49,473 bases of DNA, taken from positions 1 to 49,473 of the forward strand of contig CAZRSF010000045.1 of NCBI GenBank assembly GCA_964602655.1, in the 5' to 3' direction. Position 1 is the stretch's first letter. Every line of letters begins with the position of its first letter. Positions 48,245-49,473 of this stretch are shown here, piece after piece. The translations under genes were made by a program, and so were the position numbers. The notes beneath the pieces are model-generated. The model saw only the letters and a program-made list of their open reading frames with translations, did no database searches and was not told where the DNA came from. This DNA is from Moduliflexus sp964602655. Lineage in GTDB: Bacteria; Moduliflexota; Moduliflexia; Moduliflexales; Moduliflexaceae.

Positions 48245-48683
48245 CATTTTGGAGTTTGCCATTTCTGAAGAAGACGCCGCTGCCAGGTTTTATCGCGAGT
48301 TAGCCGCAAAAATGGAACGCCCTTCCATGCGCGAGGTGTTCGAGGGATTCGCCAGTGAAGAAGATGGGCATAAAACCAAGCTGTTGTCGGTCAAAAACGG
48401 CGCAACGCAACTCACGATGAAACGGTCGGTCGCAGACCTTCAACTCTCCGATTATGTGCTTGACGCCGACGTGAAACCATCGGACGCGAATTTAGACTAT
48501 CAGCAGGCGCTCATTCTCGCGATGAAAAAAGAAAAGGGCGCGTTTCGTTTATATACACTGTTAGGCGAGCAGGCGCAGGACGAGAGTTTCCGAACGTTGT
48601 TTCTCGGCTTAGCCCAGGAAGAAGCCAGGCATAAACTGCGCTTCGAATTGGAATACGACGAACAATTTCTGCATGAGATGTAG
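48219..48683 (+). CDS. Ferritin-like domain protein, copy 2
   Basis: A 154-residue paralogue of the preceding protein, with the same four-helix layout and ligands: FAISEEDAAARFYRELA, GFASEEDGHKTKLL, LAMKKEKGAFRLYTLLG and GLAQEEARHKLRFELEYDE. AAAGGAG sits upstream of the ATG inside the end of copy 1, so the two are translationally coupled and probably form a heteromer or two isoforms. It follows by tandem duplication: the spacing and C-termini (FELEYD) match. Confidence 0.85.
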   Translation: MRTFQSINDILEFAISEEDAAARFYRELAAKMERPSMREVFEGFASEEDGHKTKLLSVKNGATQLTMKRSVADLQLSDYVLDADVKPSDANLDYQQALILAMKKEKGAFRLYTLLGEQAQDESFRTLFLGLAQEEARHKLRFELEYDEQFLHEM

Positions 48684-48742
48684 CATTCTGACACCTTCTG
48701 TTCGACGGTGTCGAAATGCGCGATTTTACACATGAACATTAT

Positions 48743-48772
48743 CGTAGGCCGAAATTATAATTTCGGCCTACG
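48743..48772. repeat. Palindromic repeat of family C type
   Basis: CGTAGGCCGAAATTATAATT TCGGCCTACG, a perfect palindrome between the ferritin-like pair and the channel gene. Confidence 0.8.
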
Positions 48773-48789
48773 CCTGAAGGAGAAAAATT

Positions 48790-49473
48790 ATGCAACCACA
48801 GTATCCTTTCCGGGAACGCGCCCGGTATTGGTTCGACAACACCTTATCACGCGGGCCGATTGCCCTGATTGGCTGGTTAGCGCTGGCGTCGGCGGCGATA
48901 ATCGCGACGGCGGCGTTCCTGATTGTTCTGTTCAGGATTACGCCTGCGGGCGGCGAATCGCCCGGCGTTATAGAAGCCGCGTGGATGAGCTTGATGCGGG
49001 CGTTGGACGCGGGCGCGGTCGCGGGCGATTTCGGCTGGGGGTTTCGCGCCGTGATGTTCTTAGTCACGCTCGGCGGCATCTTGCTCACCAGCACGCTGAT
49101 CGGGATTTTGACCACTGGCATGGAAAACAAGGTGGACGAACTCCGCAAAGGGCGTTCGAAAGCGCTGGAAGCCAATCACACCGTGATTCTCGGCTGGTCG
49201 GAGCAAATCTTTACGATTATTACCGAACTCGTCGTTGCGAATGCGAATCAACCCGATAGTTGCATCGTGATTTTAAGCGAACGGGATAAAGTCGAGATGG
49301 AAGACGCGCTGCGCGATAAGCTCGGCGACACCGGCAATACCCGCGTCGTCTGCCGCACGGGCAGCCCGATGGAACTCAGCGATTTGGAACTCGTCAGCCC
49401 GCAGACCTCGCGCGCCATTATTATTCTCGCCCCGGAAGATGATGACCCGGATTCGCAGGTGATCAAAACGATC
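48790..49473 (+). CDS. CASTOR/POLLUX-type ion channel, N-terminal part (runs off the edge)
   Basis: 228 residues are visible, with the gene open at the right edge. Residues about 20-110 hold two hydrophobic segments and an amphipathic stretch (MQPQYPFRERARYWFDNTLS start, then a helix with LIGWLALASAAIIATAAFLI). A soluble domain with a nucleotide-binding-like start (ANHTVILGWSEQIFTIITEL) follows, then DSCIVILSERDKVEMEDALR, LVSPQTSRAIIILAPED. This layout matches the CASTOR/POLLUX family of RCK-containing cation channels. AAGGAG lies upstream of the ATG. Confidence 0.85.
   Translation, partial: MQPQYPFRERARYWFDNTLSRGPIALIGWLALASAAIIATAAFLIVLFRITPAGGESPGVIEAAWMSLMRALDAGAVAGDFGWGFRAVMFLVTLGGILLTSTLIGILTTGMENKVDELRKGRSKALEANHTVILGWSEQIFTIITELVVANANQPDSCIVILSERDKVEMEDALRDKLGDTGNTRVVCRTGSPMELSDLELVSPQTSRAIIILAPEDDDPDSQVIKTI

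Overview
The window looks like the chromosome of a Gram-negative, metabolically versatile environmental bacterium with about 50% GC. The clues are a PEP-CTERM exported protein behind c-di-GMP riboswitches, a lipoprotein, a selenocysteine tRNA, a caspase-like protein, an slr1659/slr1658-type regulatory pair and an extreme density of palindromic intergenic repeats. A member of a little-studied phylum such as the Modulibacteria (KSB3) would fit, but this is a guess from style, not from a marker gene.

Layout. 1-3.3 kb: a partial membrane protein, a LysE-type exporter, then an ECF-like importer locus in which the ATPase seems split into two complementary proteins, followed by T-like and S components. 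3.4-8.2 kb: PHP phosphoesterase, methyltransferase, acetyltransferase, Fe-S aldo/keto reductase, an EamA transporter and a YefM/YoeB toxin-antitoxin pair. 8.3-12.8 kb: a caspase/FGE-domain conflict protein with a small partner, a duplicated Cys-motif protein and a B12-binding radical SAM enzyme. 13-17.2 kb: EamA transporter, STAS-like/ATPase-like pair, lipoprotein, and an AT-rich toxin-antitoxin-chaperone island (MqsR-MqsA-SecB-like). 17.3-24.5 kb: TPP riboswitch, terminator and thiB, a peptide-binding protein, tRNA-Sec, an HD-domain protein, an AbrB-like protein and a MATE transporter.

24.5-32.7 kb is a complete phosphate regulon: candidate Pho box, pstSCAB, an arsenate-reductase-like gene, phoU, phoB and phoR, closed by a strong terminator. 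32.8-33.85 kb carries a PEP-CTERM protein gene read leftward from a sigma-54-type promoter through two tandem c-di-GMP-I riboswitches. The upstream one overlaps a terminator and the downstream one abuts a hairpin that masks the ribosome binding site.

34.2-41.7 kb is a type I restriction-modification operon read leftward (hsdR, hsdM, a YhcG/DUF1016 nuclease, hsdS). A REP-associated tyrosine transposase flanked by inverted copies of its own repeat lies between the nuclease gene and hsdS. 41.7-49.5 kb: DUF2062 membrane protein, a LysM/transglycosylase without signal peptide, an HAD-like protein, an MFS transporter fused to HEAT-like repeats, two tandem ferritin-like proteins and the start of a CASTOR/POLLUX-type channel.

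At least eleven families of palindromic repeats punctuate the window. Several contribute directly to gene expression or coding: one supplies a ribosome binding site, one is translated in frame inside the caspase protein, and one forms the C-terminus of the HD-domain protein.
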